A stretch of DNA of 32,952 bases, taken from Vulcanimicrobiota bacterium (GTDB taxonomy: Bacteria; Vulcanimicrobiota; Vulcanimicrobiia; Eremiobacterales; Eremiobacteraceae). How positions within the stretch are numbered: the first letter of the stretch is position 1; every line of letters begins with the position of its first letter. Under the pieces are notes generated by a model. The model ran no database searches. It was not told the DNA's origin and worked only from the letters and a program-made list of their open reading frames with translations. The position numbers and the translations under genes were made by a program. Where the stretch lies: NCBI GenBank assembly GCA_013290125.1, contig JABCYQ010000030.1, positions 1 through 32,952 of the forward strand, in the 5' to 3' direction. Positions 18,108-26,133 of the stretch are shown piece after piece.

Positions 18108-19976
18108 ATGATCGCCGCACTTTTAATGTTGGGCGCGCTCCATCAATGCGCGGGGTCATCGCATTATTTGTGCGGGTCCATCGTTCGGCCGCTCGACCCG
18201 ACGGGCGCCATCAAGAAAACCATCCGCATCCATTTCGAATTCTTGCCGCACGCCGATGAGCACGCACCCTCGGCGGGCGTGATCGTCGCCAATGAAGGCG
18301 GACCGGGATCCGGCAGCACCGGCACGAGGGACTCGTACAGCGCGCTCTTCCATCCGCTGCTGCAGACGCACGATCTGTTGATGATGGACAACCGCGGAAC
18401 CGGGCTATCCGGCCTTATCGATTGCGAACCGCTGCAGAGCCGGCCGACATTTCTCAAATCCGACGTCGCCGCATGCGGCGCCAGTCTCGGCGCAACGGCG
18501 TACCTCTATCGCACTGCTCTGGCGGCTGATGATCTGGCGGCGATCATGGATGGCTTGCACATAACCCGCGCGGATATGTACGGCGACTCGTACGGCACGT
18601 TCTTCGTCCAGACATTTGCGGCTCGACACCCAGCGATGCTTCGCTCCATCGTCCTTGACGGCGCGTATCCGGTCGTCGGCCTTTCGCCCTGGTATCCGGA
18701 GGCGCCGGCAGTTATACGACGGGCGTTTGACGCGGTTTGCGCCCGCGCTCCAGCGTGCGGCGCGCTACCCGGGACGAGCATGCCCAGAATCCAGCGTCTG
18801 CTCGCCGCACTGCGCGTCAAACCGATCGTGGGAATGGCGCCGATCGGCGGTGCGATGCAACGAGTATCGGTCGGACCCGCCGATCTTGCGTTTATGATGG
18901 AATCCGTTGGAGCGTCGCCCGACGTCTACCGCGAGCTCGACGCGGCCGCGCGCGCCTATCTGACGAACCGCGATCCGTTGCCATTGTTGCGCCTCACCGG
19001 CGAGACATACGTGATCGAGGAGGTTTCCGGCAGCGCGGATAGTTACAGCCGAGGGCTCTTCATCGCGGTCAGTTGCGCCGATGACCCGCAAGCCTATGAC
19101 ATGCGGGCGCAGCCTCGCACCCGCGAAGCGCAGTGGCTCGCGGCGCTCGCCGCCGAGCGAAAAGTTGCGCCGTCCATCTACGCGCCTTTCACCATCGACG
19201 AGTGGATGGCGATGCCCTTAGATATCAGCTACACGCCGTTGTGCGTTTCATGGCCCGCGAAGCCGCCTTCGGTGCCCGCCGGTGAACCGGTCGCAGATGG
19301 GACGACGTTTCCGCCGGTGCCAGCGCTCGTGATATCGGGCGAACTCGATACGATAACGCCGGCCGCGCAAGGCGACGCGGCGACCGCGCTTCTGCCGCGC
19401 GCTCTGCACATCGTGATGCGCAACAGCGTGCACGTCGACGCGCTTGGCGATCCATACGATTGCGCGGCTCGGCTCGTACGGGAATTCGTCGTGGCGCTTT
19501 CAATCCGCGACAGCTCCTGCGCAAGCCGACTGCCGCCGTACACACTCGTTCCGGTCTTTGCTGGGAGCGCCGCCGGTTTCGCACCGGCGACGCCGACGCA
19601 AGGTAACCACGCGGACCCGGCGCTGCTTCGCGTCTGCGCCGCCGCCGTTCAATCGATCGGTGACGCATTGACGCGCGCTTCCATCTTGTCGTCGACGCAC
19701 GTGCTGGGACTGCGCGGCGGATCGTTTGAGATCTCAAATGGTGCGGGCGGTCAGGCGCTGACGTTCTCGCATTTTCGGTTCGTGACCGACCTGACTATCG
19801 ACGGCACCGCAGTCAGCGCCGCTGCGAAAAACAGCGTTGCCGCAGCCGTAACGGTGCACGGCGCCGCGGTCGGCAGACTCACCGTTCGCTGGGATGCGAA
19901 GGACCCGCGCGACATCGCCGCGGTCGACGGCGTACTGAACGGCGTCGCGGTGCACGCGACCGCCCCGTCGCCCTAG
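18108..19976 (+). CDS. Secreted alpha/beta hydrolase, TAP-like (prolyl/tripeptidyl aminopeptidase type)
   Basis: A 622-residue hydrolase with a short hydrophobic N-terminus (MIAALLMLGALHQCAG). Features of the tripeptidyl-aminopeptidase-like group are the oxyanion block NEGGPGSGS (62-70), MMDNRGTGLS (92-101), the nucleophile elbow GDSYGT with S161, the acid D414 in SGELDTITP and H442 in RNSVHVDAL, followed by a DC pair typical of the TAP C-terminal domain. Residues after about 500 form an extra beta-rich domain not found in the minimal family. Likely an exported peptidase or esterase. Start ATG 18108 has only a weak GGAT ahead. Confidence 0.87.
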   Translation: MIAALLMLGALHQCAGSSHYLCGSIVRPLDPTGAIKKTIRIHFEFLPHADEHAPSAGVIVANEGGPGSGSTGTRDSYSALFHPLLQTHDLLMMDNRGTGLSGLIDCEPLQSRPTFLKSDVAACGASLGATAYLYRTALAADDLAAIMDGLHITRADMYGDSYGTFFVQTFAARHPAMLRSIVLDGAYPVVGLSPWYPEAPAVIRRAFDAVCARAPACGALPGTSMPRIQRLLAALRVKPIVGMAPIGGAMQRVSVGPADLAFMMESVGASPDVYRELDAAARAYLTNRDPLPLLRLTGETYVIEEVSGSADSYSRGLFIAVSCADDPQAYDMRAQPRTREAQWLAALAAERKVAPSIYAPFTIDEWMAMPLDISYTPLCVSWPAKPPSVPAGEPVADGTTFPPVPALVISGELDTITPAAQGDAATALLPRALHIVMRNSVHVDALGDPYDCAARLVREFVVALSIRDSSCASRLPPYTLVPVFAGSAAGFAPATPTQGNHADPALLRVCAAAVQSIGDALTRASILSSTHVLGLRGGSFEISNGAGGQALTFSHFRFVTDLTIDGTAVSAAAKNSVAAAVTVHGAAVGRLTVRWDAKDPRDIAAVDGVLNGVAVHATAPSP

Positions 19977-19983
19977 CCCAAAG

Positions 19984-20886
19984 CTACGCCTCCGGCGACA
20001 CCCAGTCGCGCGGCTGCAGGTAGGCCCGCGCCTGCGCTTCTTTGCTGCCGGGATCGGGTTCGTAACTGTACTCCCAGCGCGCAAGCGGCGGCAAAGACAT
20101 GAGCACAGACTCCGTGCGCCCTCCCGTCGCTAGACCGAATGCGGTTCCGCGGTCGTAGATGAGGTTGAATTCCACGTAACGGCCGCGTCGGATCAGTTGA
20201 AACGCTCGCTCGCGATCGCCGTGCGGTTCGCCGCGACGCCGTTCGGCGATCGGCGCATACGCGTGGATGAGCGCCTCTGCGCAATCGCGTACAAATGCGA
20301 AGTCGCGCGCGAATTCCGTCCGGACGTAGTCGAAGAATATGCCGCCGATGCCGCGCATCTCGCCGCGATGCTGCAGGTAGAAATACTCGTCGCACCAGCG
20401 TTTGAAATGCGGGTAGTACGCGGCGTCGTGCCGATCGCAGACGCTTTTCCAGATGGAGTGGAAGTGGCGGCAGTCGTCGTCATACGGATAGTACGGCGTC
20501 AGATCGCTGCCGCCGCCGAACCACCATTCTCCGCCGCGTTCGAAGTAACGGAAGTTCGCGTGCAGGGTCGGTACGAACGGGTTGCGCGGGTGCAACACGA
20601 CCGAGACCCCGGTCGCGAAGAACCGTCGCTCCTCGCCGCCGATCTTGGCAAGCGCGGCATCGTCGAACTCGCCCCAGACGGCCGACGAATTGACGCCGGC
20701 TCGCTCAAAGAGAGCGCCGTCCGTCAAGATCGCGGTGACGCCGCCCCCGCCGCCCTGCCTGCGCCACGCATCGCGCGCGAACTGTCCGCTACCGTCAAGC
20801 GCCTCGAACAGGGCGATCAAATCGGATTGCGTCTGCTCGACCCACGCCTGCGCCGATCGAGCCTGAACGCCGTGATTCTCGCTCAC
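19984..20886 (-). CDS. hemF: Oxygen-dependent coproporphyrinogen III oxidase
   Basis: A 300-residue enzyme of haem synthesis that converts coproporphyrinogen III to protoporphyrinogen IX with O2. Family blocks present are WRRQGGGGGVTAILTDGALFERAGVN, HANFRYFE, WWFGGGSDLTPYYPYDDDCRHFH, GGIFFDY and GRYVEFNLIYDRGTAFGL, ending PPLARWEYSYEPDPGSKEA. Length is normal. Its presence points to an aerobic organism. The start overlaps the prmC stop by 4 bases; its stop lies 7 bases from the converging hydrolase stop. Identification is certain. Confidence 0.97.
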   Translation of the reverse strand: MSENHGVQARSAQAWVEQTQSDLIALFEALDGSGQFARDAWRRQGGGGGVTAILTDGALFERAGVNSSAVWGEFDDAALAKIGGEERRFFATGVSVVLHPRNPFVPTLHANFRYFERGGEWWFGGGSDLTPYYPYDDDCRHFHSIWKSVCDRHDAAYYPHFKRWCDEYFYLQHRGEMRGIGGIFFDYVRTEFARDFAFVRDCAEALIHAYAPIAERRRGEPHGDRERAFQLIRRGRYVEFNLIYDRGTAFGLATGGRTESVLMSLPPLARWEYSYEPDPGSKEAQARAYLQPRDWVSPEA

Positions 20887-21791
20887 GAAATCGTGACCGT
20901 CCGGCGCACGATGACGAATCGTTCGCGACCGGAGACATCGCTGGCGATCGAGACTGCCGCACCGTGAAACGCGTCGCGCGCGATCCCCGCAAGCTCATAC
21001 GCATTCCTCGGACTGCACTCGCAGTAGAGCGCGCCCAGCGGCTTCAGGTACGATTCCGCCCGTTCCACGACCCGTCGAAAGACCTCCAGACCGTCGGGCC
21101 CGCCGAACAGGGCGACGTGCGGTTCGTTCGCGCGCACCGACGGCTCGAGATCGTCGTCGCCGTCCCCGACATACGGCAAGTTGGCGGCGATGACGTCGAA
21201 CGTCGTGCCGGCCGGCACCGCTTCGAAGAGATCGCCATGTGCTACGCGGATCCGTTCGCCGAAGAGCAAGCGCTCGACATTGGTCCGCGCTACTTCCAAC
21301 GCGTGCTCGCTGATGTCGGTCGCGATGATTTTCGCATTGGGGAGAAAACGCGCGAGAGCGCAAGCGATCGCGCCGCTTCCCGTACCGAGATCGAGTATTT
21401 CCGGGGCACGGCCGCGCCAATCGGCGACGATCGCCTCGACGAGTTCTTCGGTCTCGGGCCGGGGCACCAGCACGCGGTCGTCCACCACGATGCGCAGTCC
21501 GCAAAACTCCTTGAATCCGACGATATACGCGAGCGGTTCGCCAGTCAGCCGCCGCGCCGTCAAGTCCGCCAAGCGTTGAGCACGCGCTGGTTCGATGATA
21601 TTGTCGCCGTACGCCACGATCGCCGACGCGTCGAGCCCGGTGACGTGGCTTGCGAGCAGCCGTGCTTCGAGCCAAGGCGCGCTTGCGACCGGCATCAATC
21701 GGCGACGGCACGCCTCGACTGCGGCCGCGATCGTGCTCGCGGTGTCGCTACTGCGCGCGGACGGATTGCGCGAGCCTTTAGGCGACGGCAT
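20883..21791 (-). CDS. prmC: Peptide chain release factor glutamine methyltransferase
   Basis: A 302-residue enzyme that methylates the Gln of the GGQ motif of release factors, using S-adenosylmethionine. Visible are LTGEPLAYIVGFKEFCGLRIVVDDRVLVPRPETEEL (82-117), the SAM site EILDLGTGSGAIACAL (131-146) and the substrate-binding N-L-P-Y (204-207), a common variant of NPPY. ATG 21791 overlaps the prfA stop by 14 bases; the longer frame to 21836 would reach deeper into prfA. It directly follows its substrate gene prfA, the usual arrangement. Confidence 0.93.
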   Translation of the reverse strand: MPSPKGSRNPSARSSDTASTIAAAVEACRRRLMPVASAPWLEARLLASHVTGLDASAIVAYGDNIIEPARAQRLADLTARRLTGEPLAYIVGFKEFCGLRIVVDDRVLVPRPETEELVEAIVADWRGRAPEILDLGTGSGAIACALARFLPNAKIIATDISEHALEVARTNVERLLFGERIRVAHGDLFEAVPAGTTFDVIAANLPYVGDGDDDLEPSVRANEPHVALFGGPDGLEVFRRVVERAESYLKPLGALYCECSPRNAYELAGIARDAFHGAAVSIASDVSGRERFVIVRRTVTIS

Positions 21792-22869
21792 CGCCGACCG
21801 CGAGGCGCCGGCGCTCTTCGTCGGCCAGCAGCGCATCGACGACGACGTCGAGATCGCCCGCCAATATCGCCTTGAGGTTTCCGGTCGAGAGTCCGATGCG
21901 GTGATCGGTCAGACGGTCTTGCGGCACGTTGTACGTGCGGATCTTCTCGCTGCGGTCGCCCGTTCCGACTTGCGCCCGTCGCGCGGACGCCGCCGCTTCT
22001 TCTTGTTCTCGGAGCTTGGCTTCGTAGAGGTGCGCGCGCAGCAGCTGCATCGCGCGCTCGCGGTTTTGGAGCTGCGACCGCTCCTCTTGGCACGCCACGA
22101 CGATGCCACTCGGCCGATGCGTGATGCGTATCGCCGATTCCGTCTTATTGACGTGCTGGCCGCCGGCGCCTTGCGCGCGGTACGTATCCACTTGAAGGTC
22201 CGATGGATTGATCTCGATCTCGACAGCATCCACTTCCGGCATCACCGCGACCGTCGCAGTCGAGGTGTGGATGCGCCCGCTCGCTTCTGTGGCGGGCACT
22301 CGCTGGACGCGATGCACGCCGCTCTCGTGTTTGAACTGCCGATACGCGCCAGCGCCTTTGATACCGAGGATCACTTCCTTGAACCCACCGGCTTGCGTCT
22401 CGGCGGTGCTCACGATTTCCACCTTCAGCCGCCGCCGTTCGGCGAATTTCGCGTACATGCGCATCAAGTCGCCGGCGAACAGGCTGGCCTCGTCACCGCC
22501 GGTTCCTCCGCGGATCTCGACGAAGATGTCCTTGTCGTCGTTTGGATCCTTCGGCACGAGCATGACTTTGATGTGCTCTGCAATTTCGGCGCTGCGTGCG
22601 CGCAAGGTCTGCGTTTCGCTGCGCGCCATCTCGGCGATGTCTGGATCGCTATCGCGTGCCATGCCTTCGGCGTCGGCAAGCTGGGCGCGGACGGCGCGCC
22701 AGTCGTGAAACGCGTTGACGATCGGTTCGAGCGACGCGCGCTCTTTCGAAAGCTTCGTGCTCTCGTTCTGATCGTAGCTGCCGGAAATGGCCGTCAAGCG
22801 CGCTTCAATTTCCGTAAAGCGCGCTTCCACAGCTTCTAATCTGGCTTCAAGTGTGGCGATCTGTTCCAT
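21778..22869 (-). CDS. prfA: Peptide chain release factor 1
   Basis: A 363-residue class I release factor of normal length. The stop-codon recognition tripeptide is P-A-T (192-194), the P-x-T type that marks RF1 (UAA and UAG) rather than RF2 (SPF). The GGQ loop GAGGQHVNKTESAIRITH has the catalytic GGQ at 236-238. FVEIRGGTGGDEASLFAGDL is the domain 2 signature. It starts 38 bases after the rpmE stop and leads into prmC. Confidence 0.97.
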   Translation of the reverse strand: MEQIATLEARLEAVEARFTEIEARLTAISGSYDQNESTKLSKERASLEPIVNAFHDWRAVRAQLADAEGMARDSDPDIAEMARSETQTLRARSAEIAEHIKVMLVPKDPNDDKDIFVEIRGGTGGDEASLFAGDLMRMYAKFAERRRLKVEIVSTAETQAGGFKEVILGIKGAGAYRQFKHESGVHRVQRVPATEASGRIHTSTATVAVMPEVDAVEIEINPSDLQVDTYRAQGAGGQHVNKTESAIRITHRPSGIVVACQEERSQLQNRERAMQLLRAHLYEAKLREQEEAAASARRAQVGTGDRSEKIRTYNVPQDRLTDHRIGLSTGNLKAILAGDLDVVVDALLADEERRRLAVGDAVA

Positions 22870-22907
22870 GCGGGATTCCTGACGATCGAGCGGCGATCGC
22901 TATCCCG

Positions 22908-23726
22908 CTACGAGGACGGCGTACGCTCCGCTGCGGCCTTTGCGCCCGCAGGTTTCTTGGTCTTTGTGGTTTTCGCCGACTTGGCCGTCTCCGTCTTTTC
23001 TGCCATTGCTTTTGCAGCGCGAGGCGCACGCGGGGTCGCCGTCTTTGCGGCCGCAGTCCGCGGGGCTTTGACGGTCTTCGCTTTCGCGGGTTTCTCCGCG
23101 AGTGCTGAAACGGTTTCGGCGGTTTTGACAGTTTCGGCCGGCGCGGCGGTTTCGGCTGGTGCAACCGCCGCCTTTGTAACGGCCTCAGCTGGCGCAGCGT
23201 GCGCCGTTGCAACGGGTTCAGCTGGTGCGGCTTCTACCACAGACTCGATGTGCGGCGCAGGAGCCGCGGCGACTGACACTTCAGGCTCGACGGCTACCGG
23301 CTGCGCTTTCTCCACTACGGGAGCGCTGGCTTCCACTGGGGCGCTGGCCTCAACAACGGGCGCGCTTGTCTCGACAAGGGGTGCTTCGACTTTGGGCTCA
23401 CGCTTAGGCGCGGGCGATTTTGCCTTCGCCTCCACCGGTGGTGCGGGCGTCGCGACCGGCGCGGCTGGCGCCGCGGCCTTTGCGGGCGCGGCTTCCTTCG
23501 CAATCGCTTTTTGCGATTTCTTGCTGGAAACCGACCCGTATTTGGTCATGAACTTCTCGACGCGGCCTTCCGTGTCGACGAACTTCTGCTTGCCGGTGAA
23601 AAACGGATGACACGCAGAGCAAATCTCGACGTGAAGTTTCGCAAGCGTTGAGCCGGTCGTGAATGTGTTGCCGCAAGCGCAAACGACGTGCGCCTCGTGC
23701 CATGCGGGGTGGATCTTCTCTCTCAC
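22908..23726 (-). CDS. rpmE: Ribosomal protein L31 with a long Ala/Pro/Lys-rich C-terminal extension
   Basis: Residues 1 to about 72 are a zinc-type L31: [21 protein letters not shown] at the start, cysteines C16, C18, C36 and C39, then [20 protein letters not shown]31 proteins normally stop near residue 66-85, but this frame continues to residue 272. The extension is low-complexity: an Ala/Pro/Val/Glu-rich part (about 75-205) with repeats such as EASAPVVE and [10 protein letters not shown], then an Ala/Lys/Thr-rich basic part (about 206-272) resembling histone H1 tails. It is probably disordered. Start is GTG 23726 with AAGG 7 bases upstream. First gene before prfA and prmC. Confidence 0.93.
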   Translation of the reverse strand: MREKIHPAWHEAHVVCACGNTFTTGSTLAKLHVEICSACHPFFTGKQKFVDTEGRVEKFMTKYGSVSSKKSQKAIAKEAAPAKAAAPAAPVATPAPPVEAKAKSPAPKREPKVEAPLVETSAPVVEASAPVEASAPVVEKAQPVAVEPEVSVAAAPAPHIESVVEAAPAEPVATAHAAPAEAVTKAAVAPAETAAPAETVKTAETVSALAEKPAKAKTVKAPRTAAAKTATPRAPRAAKAMAEKTETAKSAKTTKTKKPAGAKAAAERTPSS

Positions 23727-23805
23727 TGATAGCCTTATCTAGCGCTGCCCGGCCTCTGACTGTTGGGAGCGATTGTCCCGCATATCGCCACGTGCGCCGG
23801 AAGAT

Positions 23806-23814
23806 AGTATAACA
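23806..23814 (-). promoter_or_regulatory. Extended -10 promoter for rpmE
   Basis: On the minus strand a TATACT hexamer (23806-23811) is preceded by TGT, giving the extended -10 form TGn-TATACT. The -35 region is poor, as is usual for this class. Transcription would begin near 23799, leaving a leader of about 73 nt before the GTG. Confidence 0.5.
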
Positions 23815-23918
23815 CACGCTGGCAAGCGCGCGGGCCGCTGCGCTGCGACTTGCGCCTAGACGCGCCGTTCGGGGGACGGGATAACGCCGCCACAGCGCGT
23901 CTCACGGAGGATCAGCGC

Positions 23919-24212
23919 ATGGCTTGGCTTCCTATCGTCTCAACCGTTGCCGAACTCGTTGGCAACCACGCGCTCGATGCCGCTCAATCCACCATGTTGA
24001 CCATGGACGAGACCGATCAGCTCATGCTCCAAGCCCAAGAGATGCAGCATCAGGAAGCGCTAGACGCGCGCTCGGAGCGATTCAACGAATCCATTCAAGA
24101 CCGGTCAGAACGCATGCGCGAGCGCTCGCTGCTTGACGACTTGAACATGACCGATCGCAAGATCGACGACAAACTCACCAAGGATTGGATCGGCCTCATC
24201 CGCGGCCAATAG
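23919..24212 (+). CDS. Small charged helical protein of unknown function
   Basis: A 97-residue protein, not recognised. ATG 23919 has a good Shine-Dalgarno, ACGGAGG (23904-23910). The N-terminal third is mildly hydrophobic (MAWLPIVSTVAELVGNHAL); the rest is strongly helical with many Asp, Glu, Arg, Gln and Met residues, including RSERFNESIQDRSERMRERS, a heptad-like pattern. It could be an oligomerising or secretion-associated small protein, but nothing specific supports that. It is transcribed divergently from rpmE and is followed by a hairpin with a T-run, so it is probably monocistronic. Confidence 0.75.
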   Translation: MAWLPIVSTVAELVGNHALDAAQSTMLTMDETDQLMLQAQEMQHQEALDARSERFNESIQDRSERMRERSLLDDLNMTDRKIDDKLTKDWIGLIRGQ

Positions 24213-24238
24213 TCATCGCCGCTAGCAGTCTCCGATCT

Positions 24239-24267
24239 GTAGTAGGGCAAGCAACGCTTGCCCTTTT
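24239..24267 (+). terminator. Hairpin terminator that is also palindromic repeat copy 2
   Basis: A 9-bp stem with a 3-base loop (AGGGCAAGC at 24244-24252 pairs with 24256-24264) is followed by TTTT (24264-24267), a plausible rho-independent terminator for the gene at 23919-24212. Bases 24239-24264 are identical to 18035-18060, so a dispersed repeat has been placed at, or serves as, a terminator. Confidence 0.65.
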
Positions 24268-24418
24268 GCTTTGCGTGACGACGTGCTCTTGGTTGTAAAC
24301 TCATGCACTGCTCTTTCTCACGCGCGTCCAATCGAGTTTGCTGCTTGCCCCGTTATGGATGGCCTGAGCCGGCAATAAGTCTGTCTATCGTCCCTTAGTC
24401 CTTCGCGAGGCATTCACC

Positions 24419-24595
24419 ATGAGAAATATCACACGCACTTTCACCGGCATCGTCACCGCTTCGGCACTGTGCGCGGCGCTCTTCGCATCCGCCGGATGCA
24501 ATACGACACAAACAAATCCGAATCCGAGTTCGGCTACAAATCCGTCGCCGGCGCCGTCGGTGATGCAGTCCGCGATGCCGTCTCAGGCGCGCTAA
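24419..24595 (+). CDS. 58-residue putative lipoprotein
   Basis: ATG 24419 has GCGAGG at 24405-24410 ahead of it. The 58-residue product has a classic lipoprotein signal: Arg-containing start, hydrophobic stretch, and lipobox ASAGC with C27. The 31-residue mature part is Asn/Pro/Ser/Thr-rich (QTNPNPSSATNPSPAPS) and likely unstructured. No family is recognised; it resembles small surface lipoproteins or entericidin-like peptides in size only. The TAA directly abuts the stop codon of the converging zinc-ribbon protein gene with no base between. Confidence 0.7.
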   Translation: MRNITRTFTGIVTASALCAALFASAGCNTTQTNPNPSSATNPSPAPSVMQSAMPSQAR

Positions 24596-25207
24596 CTACG
24601 AACTCGCCATCGATCGCCGCCAATACACCCAAGCAAGCACTGCAAACCCGACCAAGCCCGAATACCATCCGATGCCGAAATCGGGAACCATCGATTGACC
24701 GAAGAACGAAAGTCCGGCGCGATCGCTGATGAGCATGCCCAGCACAGCCGATGCAAGCCCGAATCCGGCGAGGCCGATCATTCGCGAACGCGCCGTGAAG
24801 AGCGGACCAACGCCGAGCACGACCGCAAGGAGCATGACGGCGATCCCGATGGATCCTTGACTCACGAGCGACGACGACGTCGACGTGCCGCCACCGTTGC
24901 CGAGAATGTCGCCGACGTTTGGGATCACGTAAAACGGAAGAACAGCTCCAAGCAGTCCGAGGAGCCCGCCGGCGATGCTTGCGGTCTTCTCGGGCCCCAA
25001 ATTGGACACGACGCCGCGCGCTTGGTCTGCCGCATGGCGCATGGCCTTTTCGGCATCCGGCGAAATCCCGCGGCTCGGCTGAGGCGACGCTGGCGCCGTA
25101 GCCGCTGAGGTGGTCATGGTCGATGTTTGCGGAAGCGGCTTTCCGCACGCGCTGCACGTAGCCGCGCCGTCATTCGACTGCGCGCCGCAGGATTGACAAG
25201 TGATCAT
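24596..25207 (-). CDS. Zinc-ribbon membrane protein of unknown function
   Basis: A 203-residue protein. Residues 1-22 are a zinc ribbon, MITCQSCGAQ ... CSACGKPL, with C4, C7, C18 and C21. A Ser/Thr/Pro linker follows, then about four membrane helices (around 74-96, 118-138, 143-162, 182-197) with Gly-rich turns. Such N-terminal zinc-ribbon plus membrane-region proteins are common and mostly unassigned. ATG 25207 is supported by the ribbon beginning at residue 4. The gene converges on the small lipoprotein. Confidence 0.82.
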   Translation of the reverse strand: MITCQSCGAQSNDGAATCSACGKPLPQTSTMTTSAATAPASPQPSRGISPDAEKAMRHAADQARGVVSNLGPEKTASIAGGLLGLLGAVLPFYVIPNVGDILGNGGGTSTSSSLVSQGSIGIAVMLLAVVLGVGPLFTARSRMIGLAGFGLASAVLGMLISDRAGLSFFGQSMVPDFGIGWYSGLVGFAVLAWVYWRRSMASS

Positions 25208-25320
25208 AGTTGCCTCCGAACAGAAGATGCGGGCGTCATCCTACATCAAACGACCAAGCGCCCCAAACTAACGGACGCTCAATTTGAGGTTGGGGTTGGC
25301 GCTTCAGAACGCGTTCCCCC

Positions 25321-25686
25321 TTACGCTGCTGAACTGTGTAGGGTATCGCTGGACGAGCAGTCGTACCAGCTTTTGGGTCCGGCCGAGAAAATCAAGGCGT
25401 AAAGAACTGCGAGCGCGATGAACGCCAAACGCATCCACTTCCAACCGTTCTTGGGCACGAATGCGATGAGCGCTCCCACGATAAGCGCCGGTATAACAGC
25501 GCGAACCAACCAAATCGACGTCGCGCTATAGATGCCGCTCATCCAAAACTGCACGACCAGCCCGCAATGGACCATGTACGGGATAAGGAGCGCCACCCAA
25601 AGGATGACCGCGCCGAGGTAGCAGTGGAGCGAGCGCCATGTCGCGATAGTTATCCAGCGCGTTGCAGCCGGCGACTTCGTTGCCAC
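25321..25686 (-). CDS. Small integral membrane protein of unknown function
   Basis: A 121-residue protein with three predicted membrane helices (about 23-43, 57-77, 83-102) rich in Trp, Ile, Leu and Val; the final 15 residues are polar with Ser and Asp. No family is recognised. The start is GTG 25686, with AGGA very close upstream. A good sigma-70-like promoter precedes it (25753-25781), which supports the gene being expressed by itself. Confidence 0.7.
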   Translation of the reverse strand: MATKSPAATRWITIATWRSLHCYLGAVILWVALLIPYMVHCGLVVQFWMSGIYSATSIWLVRAVIPALIVGALIAFVPKNGWKWMRLAFIALAVLYALIFSAGPKSWYDCSSSDTLHSSAA

Positions 25687-25752
25687 GTCCTATGGCTTTA
25701 TGGCGGCGTATTTTACGGTCGCCAGGATCGCGCGGGAAAACAACTGCAACAA

Positions 25753-25781
25753 ATTAGAGCAACGCAAATCGCAAACTGCAA
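25753..25781 (-). promoter_or_regulatory. Sigma-70-like promoter for the small membrane protein
   Basis: On the minus strand TTGCAG (25776-25781) and TCTAAT (25753-25758) are separated by 17 bases. Each differs from consensus at two positions. Transcription would start near 25746, about 60 nt upstream of the GTG start. Confidence 0.5.
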
Positions 25782-25907
25782 CCGATGAGAATTCGTCTAG
25801 CTATCTTGTCCATGCTGTGTCTGCGCATTGATCAGGATATCCGCGATTCGTAGGAATTAAGGATAGAAAACCTGGCGAGCTCGAAGAACCCCATCGTTAT
25901 TGGTCCG

Positions 25908-25984
25908 TGGTGGGCGATACACGATTCGAACGTGTGACCTCGTCCTTATCAGGGACGCGCTCTAACCAACTGAGCTAATCGCCC
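25908..25984 (-). tRNA. tRNA-Ile (anticodon GAT)
   Basis: The minus strand reads as a full cloverleaf: acceptor GGGCGAT pairs with ATCGCCC, D-arm with AGTTGGTTAG, anticodon loop CTGATAA giving GAT, T-loop TTCGAAT, discriminator A and an encoded CCA (25908-25910). 77 nt with CCA. A TATAAG hexamer at 25996-26001 is a possible -10 box. It stands alone, not inside an rRNA operon within this window. Confidence 0.96.
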
Positions 25985-26133
25985 GGAAGAGCTCACTTAT
26001 ACGGCGCTATCCCGATTCGTCCCTCCGGCACTGCGCGCGCCAAGCCCCGTCGCAGGTGAGATTCCCCGTTGCCACCAAGGCGCGGAGGTTCGAACCGAAA
26101 GCGGTCGTTCTTTTCGTGGAGGTCGTTTCATCT

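Noticed and set aside
24527-25157. 207-residue minus-strand frame and the plus-strand frames 24695-25108
   Set aside because: They overlap the zinc-ribbon membrane protein, which has both cysteine pairs and clear membrane helices; the others have shadow-like Arg/His-rich composition.
25785-25853. 22-residue plus-strand ORF MRIRLAILSMLCLRIDQDIRDS
   Set aside because: It looks like the start of a signal peptide but has no Shine-Dalgarno, stops at once, and overlaps the promoter region of the minus-strand gene.
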